Made by a program: the position numbers and the translations under genes
The notes under the pieces: generated by a model
Told to the model about the DNA's origin: nothing
The model's input: only the letters and a program-made list of their open reading frames with translations
Database searches by the model: none
Part shown: piece by piece, positions 25,112 to 34,122 of the stretch
How the letters are laid out: each line of letters begins with the position of its first letter
How positions within the stretch are numbered: position 1 is the first letter of the stretch
NCBI RefSeq assembly: GCF_009789675.1
Contig: NZ_CP046914.1
Location: forward strand, 930,001-994,000
DNA length: 64,000 nucleotides
Direction: 5' to 3'
Source: Paraburkholderia acidisoli
GTDB lineage: Bacteria > Pseudomonadota > Gammaproteobacteria > Burkholderiales > Burkholderiaceae

Positions 25112-25750
25112 TCACGGCGAAAGCGTCTTGTACGGGAGCGCGCCCCGCGGCGTCGAGGTCACGCGCACGAACACCTGTTCGACGTCGGGAATCGCCAGCA
25201 GCCGGCGTTCGAGCGCCGCGCCGTCGAACCCGGCGGGCACGCACCCTTCCGCATAGACGAAACGGCGCTGCACCGTGATCCAGACGCTCGCGCCCTTGAA
25301 GCGCGCGTCGCCCTGCAACTGCTGGCGAATGGCCGCGGCGATGTCGGCGTCGTAGAGATACGAGTTCGGCTTCGTGCATTGGTGCGCGAGCCAGCAGGTC
25401 GTGCCGCGCTCGACGCGGTAGTGCGCGTCGTCGTCGGCTTCGGCTTTCGTCATGAGCGGGCCGAGCGGCACGGGACACGCGGGCACGTCGCGCGCGAGCG
25501 CGAAGAACGGATCGCCGTACCAGTTCTTGCGGGCGTTCGCGTCGGCGCCGGTTTCGGCGCTCGCGGCCGGCGCGCCGGGCGTGGCTTGCTCGCCCTGCGC
25601 GCCGGCGCCGGTGGCGCCAGTGGCACCGGTCGCGGCCAGCAGCGTCGCGCAGACGACGACCCACGCGCGACGCCGCCCACGCGCAAACCCGTCATGTCGA
25701 TAGCGCGAATTCGCAGCCCGCGAATCCGTGTTTGCGTCGATGTCGCGCAT
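25112..25750 (-). CDS. Exported BON-like domain protein
   Basis: A 212-residue secreted protein. An Arg-rich stretch (residues 26-32) precedes a hydrophobic signal (AWVVVCATLLAATGATGATG), probably cleaved after GAGAQ. A low-complexity Ala/Gly/Pro linker follows, then a domain with paired Cys (CPVPL; TTCWLAHQC) and a C-terminal BON-like unit (IRQQLQGDARFKGASVWITV; ALERRLLAIPDVEQVFVRV). BON domains bind envelope lipids or partner proteins. AAGGAG is 9 bases before the ATG at 25750, which rejects a longer start. The periplasmic role is inferred. Confidence 0.72.
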   Translation of the reverse strand: MRDIDANTDSRAANSRYRHDGFARGRRRAWVVVCATLLAATGATGATGAGAQGEQATPGAPAASAETGADANARKNWYGDPFFALARDVPACPVPLGPLMTKAEADDDAHYRVERGTTCWLAHQCTKPNSYLYDADIAAAIRQQLQGDARFKGASVWITVQRRFVYAEGCVPAGFDGAALERRLLAIPDVEQVFVRVTSTPRGALPYKTLSP

Positions 25751-25993
25751 CGCCGTCTCCTTGCTTCGTTCGTCGCTCGAACGCCGATTTTCCAACCTTA
25801 AAACCGCCCGGCCACGCTCGCAATATCGGGACGGAGTGTTTCGCTACAATCGCTGCAACGCACCATGGCCGCGCGCCCGCCGCGCATCGAAAAAAAGCCG
25901 CGCCTGAGTCGCCGAATCATAAACACGCGATCCCGCATCACGCCTCGCAGCCCGCGCTGCGTTTCGCTTCACGCTCGATCAGCAGGAGACTTC

Positions 25994-27394
25994 ATGTCGT
26001 TCATCATCGTTCTTGCCGCACTCGCCTTTCTCATGCTGGCCGCCTACCGCGGCTACAGCGTGATTCTGTTCGCGCCCGTCGCGGCGCTCGCCGCCGTCCT
26101 GCTCACCGATCCCGCCGCCGTCGCGCCGGTGTTTTCCGGCATCTTCATGGAGAAGATGGTGGGCTTCGTGAAGCTCTATTTCCCCGTGTTCCTGCTGGGC
26201 GCGGTGTTCGGCAAGGTCATCGAGCTTTCCGGCTTTTCGGAGTCGATCGTGGCCGCCGCGATCCGCTATATCGGCCGCTCGCGCGCCAACGCTGTGATCG
26301 TCGCCGTATGCGCGTTGCTCACCTACGGCGGCGTTTCGCTGTTCGTGGTGGTGTTCGCGGTGTATCCGTTCGCGGCGGAACTGTATCGGCAAAGCAATAT
26401 TCCCAAGCGGCTGATGCCCGGCGCCATCGCGCTCGGCGCGTTCTCGTTCACCATGGACTCGCTGCCCGGCACGCCGCAGATCCAGAACATCATCCCGACC
26501 ACGTTCTTCAAGACGACGGCATGGGCCGCGCCCGCGCTGGGCGTGATCGGCTCGGTCTTCATCATCGTGGTGGGACTCACGTACCTCGAATGGCGCCGCC
26601 GCAGTGCCATGGCGAAGGGCGAAGGCTACGGCAGCTCGCTCGTGAACGAGCCGGAGCACGTGCAGACCGAACATCTGCCGAATCCGCTGCTCGCCATCGC
26701 GCCGCTCGTGCTGGTGGGCGTGGCGAATTTCGTGCTCACGCGCTGGATTCCCGTCTGGTACGGCGACACCGTGAGCGTGCCGCCCGAAGTGCTGCCCGGC
26801 CTGCACGCGCCGGTTTCGGCCACGGTCAAGCAGGTCGTGGCGATCTGGTCGGTGGAAGGCGCGCTGCTGCTCGGCATCGTGCTCGTGATCCTCACGGCGT
26901 TCGGCCGCGTGAAGGCGCGTTTCGCAACCGGCACGAAGGCGGCCGTGGCGGGCGCGCTGCTCGCCTCGATGAACACGGCGTCGGAATATGGTTTCGGCGG
27001 CGTGATCGCGGCGCTGCCCGGCTTCCTCGTGGTCAGCGACGCGCTCAAGAGCATTCCGAACCCGCTCGTCAACGCGGCCGTTTCGGTCAGCTCGCTCGCG
27101 GGCATCACGGGCTCGGCCTCGGGCGGCATGAGCATCGCGCTCGCAGCCATGTCCGACACGTTCATCAAGGGCGCGCAGGCCGCCAACATTCCGCTCGACG
27201 TGCTGCACCGCGTGGTGGCCATGGCGAGCGGCGGCATGGACACGCTCCCGCACAATGGCGCCGTGATCACGCTGCTCGCGGTGACGGGCTTGACGCACCG
27301 CGAGTCGTATCGCGACATCTTCGCGGTCACGGTGATCAAGACGCTCGCCGTGTTCTTCGTGATCGCCGTGTACTACGCAACGGGGCTGGTGTGA
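25994..27394 (+). CDS. GntP-family organic-acid permease
   Basis: A 466-residue inner-membrane permease of the GntP family (gluconate/hydroxybutyrate type), with about 12-14 hydrophobic helices. Recognisable segments are AYRGYSVILFAPVAALAAVL, YGGVSLFVVVFAVYPFAAEL, FTMDSLPGTPQIQNIIPTTF, NTASEYGFGGVIAALPGFLV and MSIALAAMSDTFIKGAQAAN. Members import hydroxy acids by proton symport. The ATG at 25994 has AGGAG at 5-10 bases upstream. The two-headed LysR gene starts 34 bases after the stop on the same strand, suggesting co-transcription or regulation by it. The substrate is probably a hydroxy or keto acid. Confidence 0.92.
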   Translation: MSFIIVLAALAFLMLAAYRGYSVILFAPVAALAAVLLTDPAAVAPVFSGIFMEKMVGFVKLYFPVFLLGAVFGKVIELSGFSESIVAAAIRYIGRSRANAVIVAVCALLTYGGVSLFVVVFAVYPFAAELYRQSNIPKRLMPGAIALGAFSFTMDSLPGTPQIQNIIPTTFFKTTAWAAPALGVIGSVFIIVVGLTYLEWRRRSAMAKGEGYGSSLVNEPEHVQTEHLPNPLLAIAPLVLVGVANFVLTRWIPVWYGDTVSVPPEVLPGLHAPVSATVKQVVAIWSVEGALLLGIVLVILTAFGRVKARFATGTKAAVAGALLASMNTASEYGFGGVIAALPGFLVVSDALKSIPNPLVNAAVSVSSLAGITGSASGGMSIALAAMSDTFIKGAQAANIPLDVLHRVVAMASGGMDTLPHNGAVITLLAVTGLTHRESYRDIFAVTVIKTLAVFFVIAVYYATGLV

Positions 27395-27428
27395 GCCGCG
27401 CCGTCGACGTGACCGGTCTGACGCGACC

Positions 27429-28688
27429 GTGATCGCTCCCGTGCCGCAAGACCTCATCCACCTCGCGCAACTGCGCGTCTTCACGATCGTCGTGGAGGAA
27501 GGCAGCGCGGCCCGCGCCGCGCTGCGGCTCTTTCGCGCGCAGTCGGCGGTCACGCGCGCGCTGCGCGAGCTGGAAGACGCGCTCGGCGAGCCGCTCATGG
27601 AGCGCCACGCGTCGGGCATGCTGCCCACGCCGGTCGGCCGCGCCGTGTACGAGCGCGCATGCCGCGTGTTCGCCGAACTCGAACAACTCGCGCAGTGGTC
27701 GGCCGCGCGGCAAACGCGGGCACGCGCGATTGCCGCGGGCGCGATTCCGCCGTATCTGCTCAACACGCGGCGGCTGCAATTGCTCGTGGCGCTCGTGCGT
27801 CATCAGCACATGCCGAGCGCGGCGCAGGCACTGGGCGTGAGCCAGCCCGCCGTGAGCAGCGCCATGCGCATTCTCGAAACCGGCGCGGGCGCGGCGCTGT
27901 TTCACCGTACGGCGCGCGGCGTGCAACTCACGAGCGAAGGCGAGACCTTCGCCTTGCGCGTGCGTCGCGCGCTCAACGAACTGCGCCACATTCCCGACGA
28001 TATCGCCGCCGTGCAAGGCAGCATTCGCGGCTTCGTCACCGTGGGCGCGCTGCCGTTCTCGCGCACGCTGATTCTGCCCGAGGCCATCGCGCGCGTGCGG
28101 CGCGCCTGGCCCGGCGTGCACGTCATCACCGACGAAAGCGCCTACGAAACGCTCGTCGCGGGCCTGCGCGCGGGCGATATCGACTTCATCCTGGGCGCAC
28201 TGCGCCCGACCGATCCGGCGAGCGGCGTGCACGCGGAGCCGTTGATCTCCGAGAACATGGTCGCGCTGGTTCGTCCCGACCATCCGCTCGCGGGCAAGCG
28301 CCGTTTGCGTCTCGAACAGCTGGCCGAAGCCGAATGGATCCTGCCGCGCAAGCACACGCCCGCGCGCTCGATGCTCGACGCGCTGTTCGTGCGCGCCGGG
28401 CTCGAACCGCCCGTCCCCGCCGTGGAAACCGCCGATCTCGCGACTATCCGCGGCCTGCTGCTGCGCACCGACATGATCGCGGTCCTCTCCGCGCATCAAG
28501 TGCATTACGAATTGCAGACCGGGCACATGGCGATCCTGAACGTGCCGCTCGCGCAGACGGAACGCGACATCGGCCTGACGATGCGCGCCGCGTTCGAGCC
28601 CTCGCCCGCCGCGCGCAAGCTCGCCGACGCGATCCGCGAAGTCGCGCGGGAAACCATCGCCGATAAACAAAATAGGCGGCAGATTTAA
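27429..28688 (+). CDS. LysR-type regulator with two winged-helix domains
   Basis: A 419-residue LysR-family regulator, about 100 residues longer than normal. Two LysR winged helices are visible in tandem: residues about 10-75 (LRVFTIVVEEGSAARAALRL, SAVTRALRELEDALGEPLME) and about 110-175 (LQLLVALVRHQHMPSAAQAL, QPAVSSAMRILETGAGAALF). The usual effector domain follows (TVGALPFSRTLILPEAIARV; GDIDFILGALRP; LVRPDHPLAGKRRL). LysR proteins act as tetramers at promoters of nearby genes and respond to a small metabolite. It sits between the GntP and DctA-type transporters on the same strand, so it likely controls organic-acid uptake and the DUF1932 dehydrogenase. Confidence 0.9.
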   Translation: MIAPVPQDLIHLAQLRVFTIVVEEGSAARAALRLFRAQSAVTRALRELEDALGEPLMERHASGMLPTPVGRAVYERACRVFAELEQLAQWSAARQTRARAIAAGAIPPYLLNTRRLQLLVALVRHQHMPSAAQALGVSQPAVSSAMRILETGAGAALFHRTARGVQLTSEGETFALRVRRALNELRHIPDDIAAVQGSIRGFVTVGALPFSRTLILPEAIARVRRAWPGVHVITDESAYETLVAGLRAGDIDFILGALRPTDPASGVHAEPLISENMVALVRPDHPLAGKRRLRLEQLAEAEWILPRKHTPARSMLDALFVRAGLEPPVPAVETADLATIRGLLLRTDMIAVLSAHQVHYELQTGHMAILNVPLAQTERDIGLTMRAAFEPSPAARKLADAIREVARETIADKQNRRQI

Positions 28689-28754
28689 CGCTCGGCAACG
28701 GCCAACCGCTCGCGTCTCCCGCAAAATCCATTCAAAAGAATCGAGGCGGAGACA

Positions 28755-30077
28755 ATGAGGCTGCTGCGAAAACTGTATGTCCAGGTGCTGATCGCGATCG
28801 CGCTGGCCATTGCGTTCGGCCTGATCGCACCACACCAGGCCGTGAAGATGAAGCCGCTCGGCGAGAGCTTCATCGCGCTGCTGAAGATGATGCTCGGGCC
28901 CATCATCTTTTGCACCGTGGTGCACGGCGTGGGCCATATCAAGGACTTCAAGCGGCTCGGCCGCCTCGGCGTGAAGACGCTGCTCTATTTCGAAGTGGTC
29001 AGCACGCTCGCGATGTTCACGGGCTTCGCCATCGTCAATCTCGTGCGGCCCGGCGACGGTCTGCACGCCAGCGCGTTCAGCACGAGCGAAGGCGCGGCCG
29101 CCGCGATCAAGGCAGGCACGACCGGCGACTTCTCGTTCACGCACTTTCTCGTCTCGATCATTCCGCGCACGCTCGTGGCCGCGTTCGTGAGCGGCGACAT
29201 CCTGCCCGTGCTGTTCGTCTCGCTGCTCGTGGGCTTCGCGCTCGCGACCTGCGCAAAGCCCGACTGGGTCACGTTTCGCTTCATCGAAGAAGCGCAAACC
29301 GTGGTGTTCAAGATGCTCGGCTTCATCATGCGTCTTTCGCCGCTCGGCGCATTCGGCGCCATGGCCACGGCCGTGGGCAGTTATGGCGGCGTGACCTTGC
29401 TGTATCTGCTGCGCTACGTGCTCACGTATTACGCCAGCGCGCTGTGCTTCGTGTTCGTGGTGCTCGGCGCCGTCGCGGGGCTCGCGGGCTTTTCGATCTT
29501 TCGCATTCTCTCGCTCATCAAGGAAGAAGCGATTCTGGCGATGGGCACCGCCGCGAGCGAAGTGGCGTTTCCCCGCCTCGTGACCAAGCTCGAACAGGCG
29601 GGCTGCGACGAAGTGGTGGTGGGCTTCGTGCTGCCCGCCGGCTACAGCTTCAATATCGACGGCGCGTGCCTCTACATGGCGTGCGGCGTGGGCTTCATCT
29701 CCCAGGCCACCGACACGCCGCTGAGCCTCACGCAGCAACTCGCGCTGCTCGCGGTCATGCTGCTGACCTCGAAGGGCGGCGCGGGCGCGGCGGGCGGCGC
29801 GCTCGTCAAACTCGCCGCGACGATCCAGTCGTCGCGCGCCCTGCCGCTCTCGGGCGTGGGCTTGCTGTTCGGCATCGACCGCATTCTGGCGATCGCCACG
29901 TCCACCACGAACGTGATCGGCAATTCGGTGGCCGTGCTCGTGCTGGCGAAATGGGAAAACCTGTTCGACCGGCAGAAGTTCGAGGCGCATCTCGCGGGAC
30001 GCGCGACTGTCGAAGCGACAACCGTCGAACCGGCGCGCGAACCTGCCGCCCTATCCACCCACGAAACGCGGCGCTGA
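28755..30077 (+). CDS. DctA-type dicarboxylate/sodium symporter
   Basis: A 440-residue carrier of the DAACS (DctA/GltP) family. Substrate-site elements are present: hairpin 1 region MGTAASEVAFPRLVTKLEQA, helix 7 GYSFNIDGACLYMACGVGF, hairpin 2 LLTSKGGAGAAGGALVKLAA and helix 8 GIDRILAIATSTTNVIGN. Hairpin 1 differs from the SSSES version of canonical DctA, hinting at a modified substrate range. It lies in the inner membrane and imports C4-dicarboxylates or related acids. A GGCGGAG-like site precedes the ATG. The gene is 66 bases after the LysR gene and 52 before the dehydrogenase. Confidence 0.93.
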   Translation: MRLLRKLYVQVLIAIALAIAFGLIAPHQAVKMKPLGESFIALLKMMLGPIIFCTVVHGVGHIKDFKRLGRLGVKTLLYFEVVSTLAMFTGFAIVNLVRPGDGLHASAFSTSEGAAAAIKAGTTGDFSFTHFLVSIIPRTLVAAFVSGDILPVLFVSLLVGFALATCAKPDWVTFRFIEEAQTVVFKMLGFIMRLSPLGAFGAMATAVGSYGGVTLLYLLRYVLTYYASALCFVFVVLGAVAGLAGFSIFRILSLIKEEAILAMGTAASEVAFPRLVTKLEQAGCDEVVVGFVLPAGYSFNIDGACLYMACGVGFISQATDTPLSLTQQLALLAVMLLTSKGGAGAAGGALVKLAATIQSSRALPLSGVGLLFGIDRILAIATSTTNVIGNSVAVLVLAKWENLFDRQKFEAHLAGRATVEATTVEPAREPAALSTHETRR

Positions 30078-30129
30078 CTATCACGCGCCGCCTCATTGCT
30101 TTATCGACATCGAAATAGCGAGTCACACC

Positions 30130-31032
30130 ATGAGCCAGAGTCATTCCACTTCCATCACGCGCGTGGCGATCGTCGGGTTCGGCGAAGTCGGGCCGATCTT
30201 CGCGCATGCGTTGTCGCAGGCGGGCGTGCACGTCTCGACCTACGACATCAAACTCGACAACGCCAGCACGCGCGCCGCGCTGCTTACGCGCGCGAGCGAA
30301 AACGGCGCGCAGGCGGCGGACAACCTTGCCTCCGCGCTCGACAACGCGCAACTCGTGTTCTCGGCCGTCACCGCGAGCCAGGCCGAAGCCGTGGCGAGCG
30401 CGTGCGCGCGGCATCTCGTGGCGGGTCAAACCTTCGTGGATCTCAACTCCGTTTCGCCGGCCGTGAAGCAGCGCAACAGCACGGCTGTGGAAGCGAGCGG
30501 CGCGCACTACGTGGAAGCCGCGGTGATGGCGCCCGTGCCGCCGCAAGGCATTCGCGTGCCGATGCTGCTGGGCGGCCGCCACGCCGCGGCAACCGCCGAA
30601 ACGCTCAATGCACTCGACATGCGCGCGCAAGCGGTGGCCGCGGAAGTCGGGCTTGCCTCGGCGATCAAGCTGTGCCGCAGCATCATGATCAAGGGCATGG
30701 AAGCGATGTGCGTGCAGTCGATGCTGGCCGCGCGCGAGTTTGGCGTGGACGATCGCGTGCTCGCCTCGCTGGCCGCGAGCTTTCCGGGCGTGGGCTGGGA
30801 CAACGGCTACGAGTCGTATTTAATTGGCCGCGTGGTCGAGCACGGGCAGCGACGCTCGGAGGAAATGCGCGAAGCCGCGGCGATGCTCGACGGGCTCGGC
30901 ATGTCGAGCGCACTCGCCAACGCCATCGCCGATGTGCAGGAGACGCTCGCGGCGCGCGGCGCGCCGCTGCTCGAATCGCTCGACGAAAAGGGCCGTTTGC
31001 CGGCATGGCGCACGCTGCTCAAGGCGGGGTGA
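30130..31032 (+). CDS. NAD(P)-dependent beta-hydroxyacid-type dehydrogenase (DUF1932)
   Basis: A 300-residue 6-phosphogluconate-dehydrogenase-like oxidoreductase. The N-terminal Rossmann fingerprint GFGEVGPIF is at about residues 16-24 followed by an Asp at the end of strand 2 (VSTYD), favouring NAD. The C-terminal helical part corresponds to DUF1932, with the expected catalytic Lys in ASAIKLCRSIMIKGMEAM near residue 185. Members oxidise hydroxy acids. The operon-like arrangement with two organic-acid importers and the LysR gene suggests it acts on the imported compound. Substrate unknown. Confidence 0.88.
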   Translation: MSQSHSTSITRVAIVGFGEVGPIFAHALSQAGVHVSTYDIKLDNASTRAALLTRASENGAQAADNLASALDNAQLVFSAVTASQAEAVASACARHLVAGQTFVDLNSVSPAVKQRNSTAVEASGAHYVEAAVMAPVPPQGIRVPMLLGGRHAAATAETLNALDMRAQAVAAEVGLASAIKLCRSIMIKGMEAMCVQSMLAAREFGVDDRVLASLAASFPGVGWDNGYESYLIGRVVEHGQRRSEEMREAAAMLDGLGMSSALANAIADVQETLAARGAPLLESLDEKGRLPAWRTLLKAG

Positions 31033-31108
31033 TTCAGGTTCGATGCAGCGCGTGCGAGTGAGTTCGCGACTCGCGTCACGCGCGCGCCCATCGACATTCG
31101 ATTCACGC

Positions 31109-32470
31109 TCAAGCCGCGCGCTTCGCGCCCGGCACGCCCATGACCAGCGCCGCGCCGCTCGCCACGAGCAACGCCGCCAGCAGATACAGCGCGTTGTCCA
31201 TGCTGCCCGTGTGCGTCTTGATGAGGCCGATCGCCCACGGGCTCACGATCCCGCTCGTGATGCCGATACTGCTGATCAGCGCGATGCCCGCCGCGGCCGC
31301 CTTGCCCGACAAATGCGCGGAAGGCACGGCCCAGAAGATCGGCAGCGCGGCGAAGATCAGCACGGCCGCGACAGAGAGAATCGCCATCATTGCCGCGAAG
31401 CTCGCGAGATGCAGCGTGAGCAACGCCAACGCGACGCCGCCGCCCGCCGTGCAGACCGCGAAGTGCCAGCGGCGCTCGCCGCGCCGGTCCGAGCGGCGGG
31501 CGATCAGCATGAGGCCGACCGCGCCAATCGCATTCGGAATCACCGTGTACAAGCTGATCGAGAGCACGTCGTGCACGCCGAAGTCGCGAATCATCAGCGG
31601 CATCCAGAAGTTCAGCGTGAGCGATGCGCACGTCAGCGAAAAATAGATGAACGCGAACAGATAAACCCGCGGATTGCGCAGCGCGGCGCCGAACGAGCGT
31701 GTCGAGTGCGTGTGGGATTCGGCATTGTCGCTGTCGCGTTGCGCGACGAGATGCGCCTTCTCCGCCGGGCTCAGCCACTTCGCGTGCTCGGGGCCGTCCA
31801 CGAGCCAGAACGCCGCCAGCAAACCCAGCACGACGGCCGGCAAGCCTTCGATCACGAACATCCAGCGCCAGCCTTCGAGGCCCGCCACGCCGCCCATGTC
31901 GCGCATGATCCAGCCGGAGATCAGGCCGCCCAGCACGCCCGCCACCGCCACGCCCGCGAAAAAGACCGAGAACACCGCCGCGCGCCGGCGCGCCGGATAC
32001 CAGTACGTGAGATACAGCACGATGCCGGGAAAGAAGCCCGCTTCGAACACGCCGAGCAAAAAGCGCAGCGCGTAGAAATGCACAGGATTCCGAACGAACA
32101 TCATGCAGGTGGACGCAATGCCCCACAGCAGCATGATGCGCGTGAACGTGCGGCGCGCGCCGAAGCGGGCGAGCAGCATGTTGCTCGGCACTTCGCAGAG
32201 CACGTAGCCCACGTAGAACACGGCGGCGCCCAGGCCGTACATCGCGTCGCTGAAGCCGAGGTCGTGCTTCATCTGCAACTGCGCGAAGCCGATGTTGATG
32301 CGGTCGAGAAACGACACCACGTAGCACAGGAACAGAAACGGAATGACACGCGCCGAGACTTTGCGATACAGCGCGTCGTCGTGGGCGTCGGTGGGGGACA
32401 ACGTGTGGGCGGGCGCGCCGAACGCGCGCGCCGCTTCGGACGCGCGGTCCGGGGCGATCGATTGAGGCAT
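31109..32470 (-). CDS. MFS transporter, ACS (anion:cation symporter) family
   Basis: A 453-residue major facilitator with 12 predicted helices. ACS hallmarks are VVSFLDRINIGFAQLQM in helix 1, YGLGAAVFYVGYVLCEVPSN in helix 2 and FEAGFFPGIVLYLTYWYPAR in helix 4. ACS members take up organic anions such as tartrate, galactonate, phthalate or hydroxyphenylacetate. GGAG precedes the ATG at 32470. It converges with the dehydrogenase gene (77-base gap) and could belong to the same substrate set, although it faces the other way. No own regulator adjoins it. Confidence 0.92.
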   Translation of the reverse strand: MPQSIAPDRASEAARAFGAPAHTLSPTDAHDDALYRKVSARVIPFLFLCYVVSFLDRINIGFAQLQMKHDLGFSDAMYGLGAAVFYVGYVLCEVPSNMLLARFGARRTFTRIMLLWGIASTCMMFVRNPVHFYALRFLLGVFEAGFFPGIVLYLTYWYPARRRAAVFSVFFAGVAVAGVLGGLISGWIMRDMGGVAGLEGWRWMFVIEGLPAVVLGLLAAFWLVDGPEHAKWLSPAEKAHLVAQRDSDNAESHTHSTRSFGAALRNPRVYLFAFIYFSLTCASLTLNFWMPLMIRDFGVHDVLSISLYTVIPNAIGAVGLMLIARRSDRRGERRWHFAVCTAGGGVALALLTLHLASFAAMMAILSVAAVLIFAALPIFWAVPSAHLSGKAAAAGIALISSIGITSGIVSPWAIGLIKTHTGSMDNALYLLAALLVASGAALVMGVPGAKRAA

Positions 32471-32763
32471 CTGCCTGTCTCCAAACTTGGCTCGGGTTCG
32501 CGGCGTGGCGAACCATGCATGCGTGGCGTCTTGCGCGCCTTGCGCGGGGTGGCCGGCGCGCCGCGAAGGCGCGTTTCCCAGCCGTGAGCCGATGATAGAA
32601 GGCGCGGCTTTTATTTGTCAATGACGAAATGTTTCGTCTTACGCTAATCAAGGGTTTTCCTTGAGCGCGCGTTGTTCGGCCCTCGATACGGCCGTTGCGA
32701 CCGCGCGAATCGAACGCGCCATCGACGCAAATCGCTCGAATCCAGGTTAGCAAACAAAAGCGC
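32471..32763. other. Intergenic region between MFS and tRNA-Val genes
   Basis: About 290 bp preceding the tRNA promoter. It must contain the divergent promoter of the MFS gene, but no convincing pair of hexamers or palindrome was found. Nothing coding is seen. Confidence 0.5.
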
Positions 32764-32792
32764 TTGCAACCGTTGGCACGAGTCTCTATAAT
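32764..32792 (+). promoter_or_regulatory. Sigma-70 promoter of tRNA-Val
   Basis: TTGCAA at 32764-32769, a 17-base spacer, and a perfect TATAAT at 32787-32792. The mature tRNA starts 13 bases after the -10, giving a very short leader, as is usual for tRNA genes. Confidence 0.88.
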
Positions 32793-32804
32793 TCGCGCCT
32801 CGAC

Positions 32805-32881
32805 AGGCTCGTAGCTCAGTTGGTTAGAGCACCACCTTGACATGGTGGGGGTCGTTGGTTCGAATCCAATCGAGCCTACCA
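32805..32881 (+). tRNA. tRNA-Val (anticodon GAC)
   Basis: A 77-nt tRNA with the 3' CCA encoded. Acceptor arm AGGCTCG (32805-32811) pairs with CGAGCCT (32871-32877); D arm GCTC/GAGC; anticodon stem CCACC (32832-32836) with GGTGG (32844-32848); loop TTGACAT with anticodon GAC at 32839-32841; T arm GTTGG-TTCGAAT-CCAAT with one G-U pair. It reads GUC and GUU valine codons. Promoter and terminator are both recognisable. Confidence 0.97.
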
Positions 32882-32908
32882 ACGAACAAGCAGTAAGAAG
32901 CACCTTGC

Positions 32909-32948
32909 AAATGCCGCATACCCTCACGGGTCTGCGGCATTTTCTTTT
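32909..32948 (+). terminator. Intrinsic terminator of tRNA-Val
   Basis: Stem aaatgccgca (32909-32918) pairs with tgcggcattt (32933-32942); an inner CCC/GGG pairing stacks within the loop. The T-rich tail TTTTCTTTT follows. It lies 28 bases after the tRNA. Confidence 0.88.
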
Positions 32949-33123
32949 GGTGCGCCTCGAGGTTGTCAGGCGGCCATCGCGCCCGCCAATGCCGCGCGCT
33001 TAATCGCTCGCCTCGCTTTGCATAGCGCGAGCGTGCGCGCATAGCTTTGCAGAAATCGTCAGTTCTACCCGCCGCGCAAGCCTGCTTGAATGAACGCTCC
33101 ACGTTCAGCCGAGGAGACTTTCG

Positions 33124-34086
33124 ATGTCCGACGTTCACACGCAGCGCGCTTCATCGCCTTCACCGTCTTCGCAGTCGTTGGTCCCGCCCACGCGGCCGTC
33201 ACGGGACGCGCTCGACTTGCGTCGGGTCGCGGGCCGCATCGGCGCGCGCATCGACAACGTGCGTCTCGGCGCCGACCTCGACCGCGCGACCTTCGACGCC
33301 ATCCACGCCGCGCTGCTGCGCCACAAGGTGCTGTTCTTCCGCGGCCAGCAGCATCTCGACGATGCCGCGCAGCAAGCCTTCGCGCAGCGTTTCGGCGAAA
33401 CGGTCGCGCATCCCACGGTGCCCTCGGTCGAAGGCGGCCAGTTGCTCGAACTCGATTCGCTGCACGGCGCGCGCGCCAACTCGTGGCACACCGACGTCAC
33501 GTTCGTCGACGCGTATCCGAAAGTCTCGATCCTGCGCGCGGTGACGATTCCCGAGTTCGGCGGCGACACCGTATGGGCCAACACGGCCGCCGCGTACGAC
33601 AACTTGCCCGACGCCTTGCGCGCCCTCGCCGACACGCTCTGGGCGCTCCACACCAACGCCTACGATTACGCGGCCTCGCACGCGAACGCCGACCCCGCGC
33701 AACTCAAGCGCTATCGCGACGTGTTCACGTCCACGGTCTATGAAACCGAGCATCCCGTCGTGCGCGTGCATCCCGAAACGGGCGAGCGCTCGCTCGTGCT
33801 CGGCCACTTCGTGCAGCGGCTCAAGGGACTTTCCGCGCACGATTCGGCGCATCTGCTGCAGGTCTTCCACGAGCACGTCACGCGGCTCGAAAACACCGTG
33901 CGCTGGAACTGGCAGGAAGGCGACGTCGCAATCTGGGACAACCGCGCGACGCAGCACTACGCGATCAACGATTACGGCAATGCACGCCGCGTCGTGCGGC
34001 GCGCGACGGTGCGCGGCGAAGTGCCCGTGAGCATCGACGGCCGCGAGAGCGTGATCGTGCGCGGCGCCGCCTCGACGTTGCAATGA
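33124..34086 (+). CDS. TauD/TfdA-family Fe(II)/2-oxoglutarate dioxygenase
   Basis: A 320-residue dioxygenase with the facial triad His122-x-Asp124 (SWHTDVTF) and distal His278 (RATQHYAINDYG), plus a 2-oxoglutarate-binding Arg cluster at RRVVRRATVRGE. The family hydroxylates taurine, alkylsulfonates, phenoxyacetates and similar compounds, releasing succinate and CO2. The sequence around HYAINDYG is nearer TauD than TfdA, but the sulfonate-specific environment cannot be judged. GAGGAG lies 8 bases before the ATG. It is not next to sulfonate ABC genes; the YeeE-type sulfur transporter is about 3.5 kb downstream. Confidence 0.92.
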   Translation: MSDVHTQRASSPSPSSQSLVPPTRPSRDALDLRRVAGRIGARIDNVRLGADLDRATFDAIHAALLRHKVLFFRGQQHLDDAAQQAFAQRFGETVAHPTVPSVEGGQLLELDSLHGARANSWHTDVTFVDAYPKVSILRAVTIPEFGGDTVWANTAAAYDNLPDALRALADTLWALHTNAYDYAASHANADPAQLKRYRDVFTSTVYETEHPVVRVHPETGERSLVLGHFVQRLKGLSAHDSAHLLQVFHEHVTRLENTVRWNWQEGDVAIWDNRATQHYAINDYGNARRVVRRATVRGEVPVSIDGRESVIVRGAASTLQ

Positions 34087-34122
34087 CGACGCGACGCCGA
34101 TGAGCGATGCCGATACGGCGCG

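Noticed and set aside
27336..29990. Long minus-strand open frame (about 880 codons) opposite the LysR and DctA-type genes
   Set aside because: Low-complexity composition, no start signal and complete overlap with two well-supported genes.
30807..32927. Minus-strand open frame running through the MFS gene region and across the tRNA
   Set aside because: It is out of frame with the MFS protein and overlaps tRNA-Val, so it cannot be a real gene.
32805..33124. Integration site for a genomic island at tRNA-Val
   Set aside because: No integrase gene and no direct repeat of the tRNA 3' end was seen in the window.
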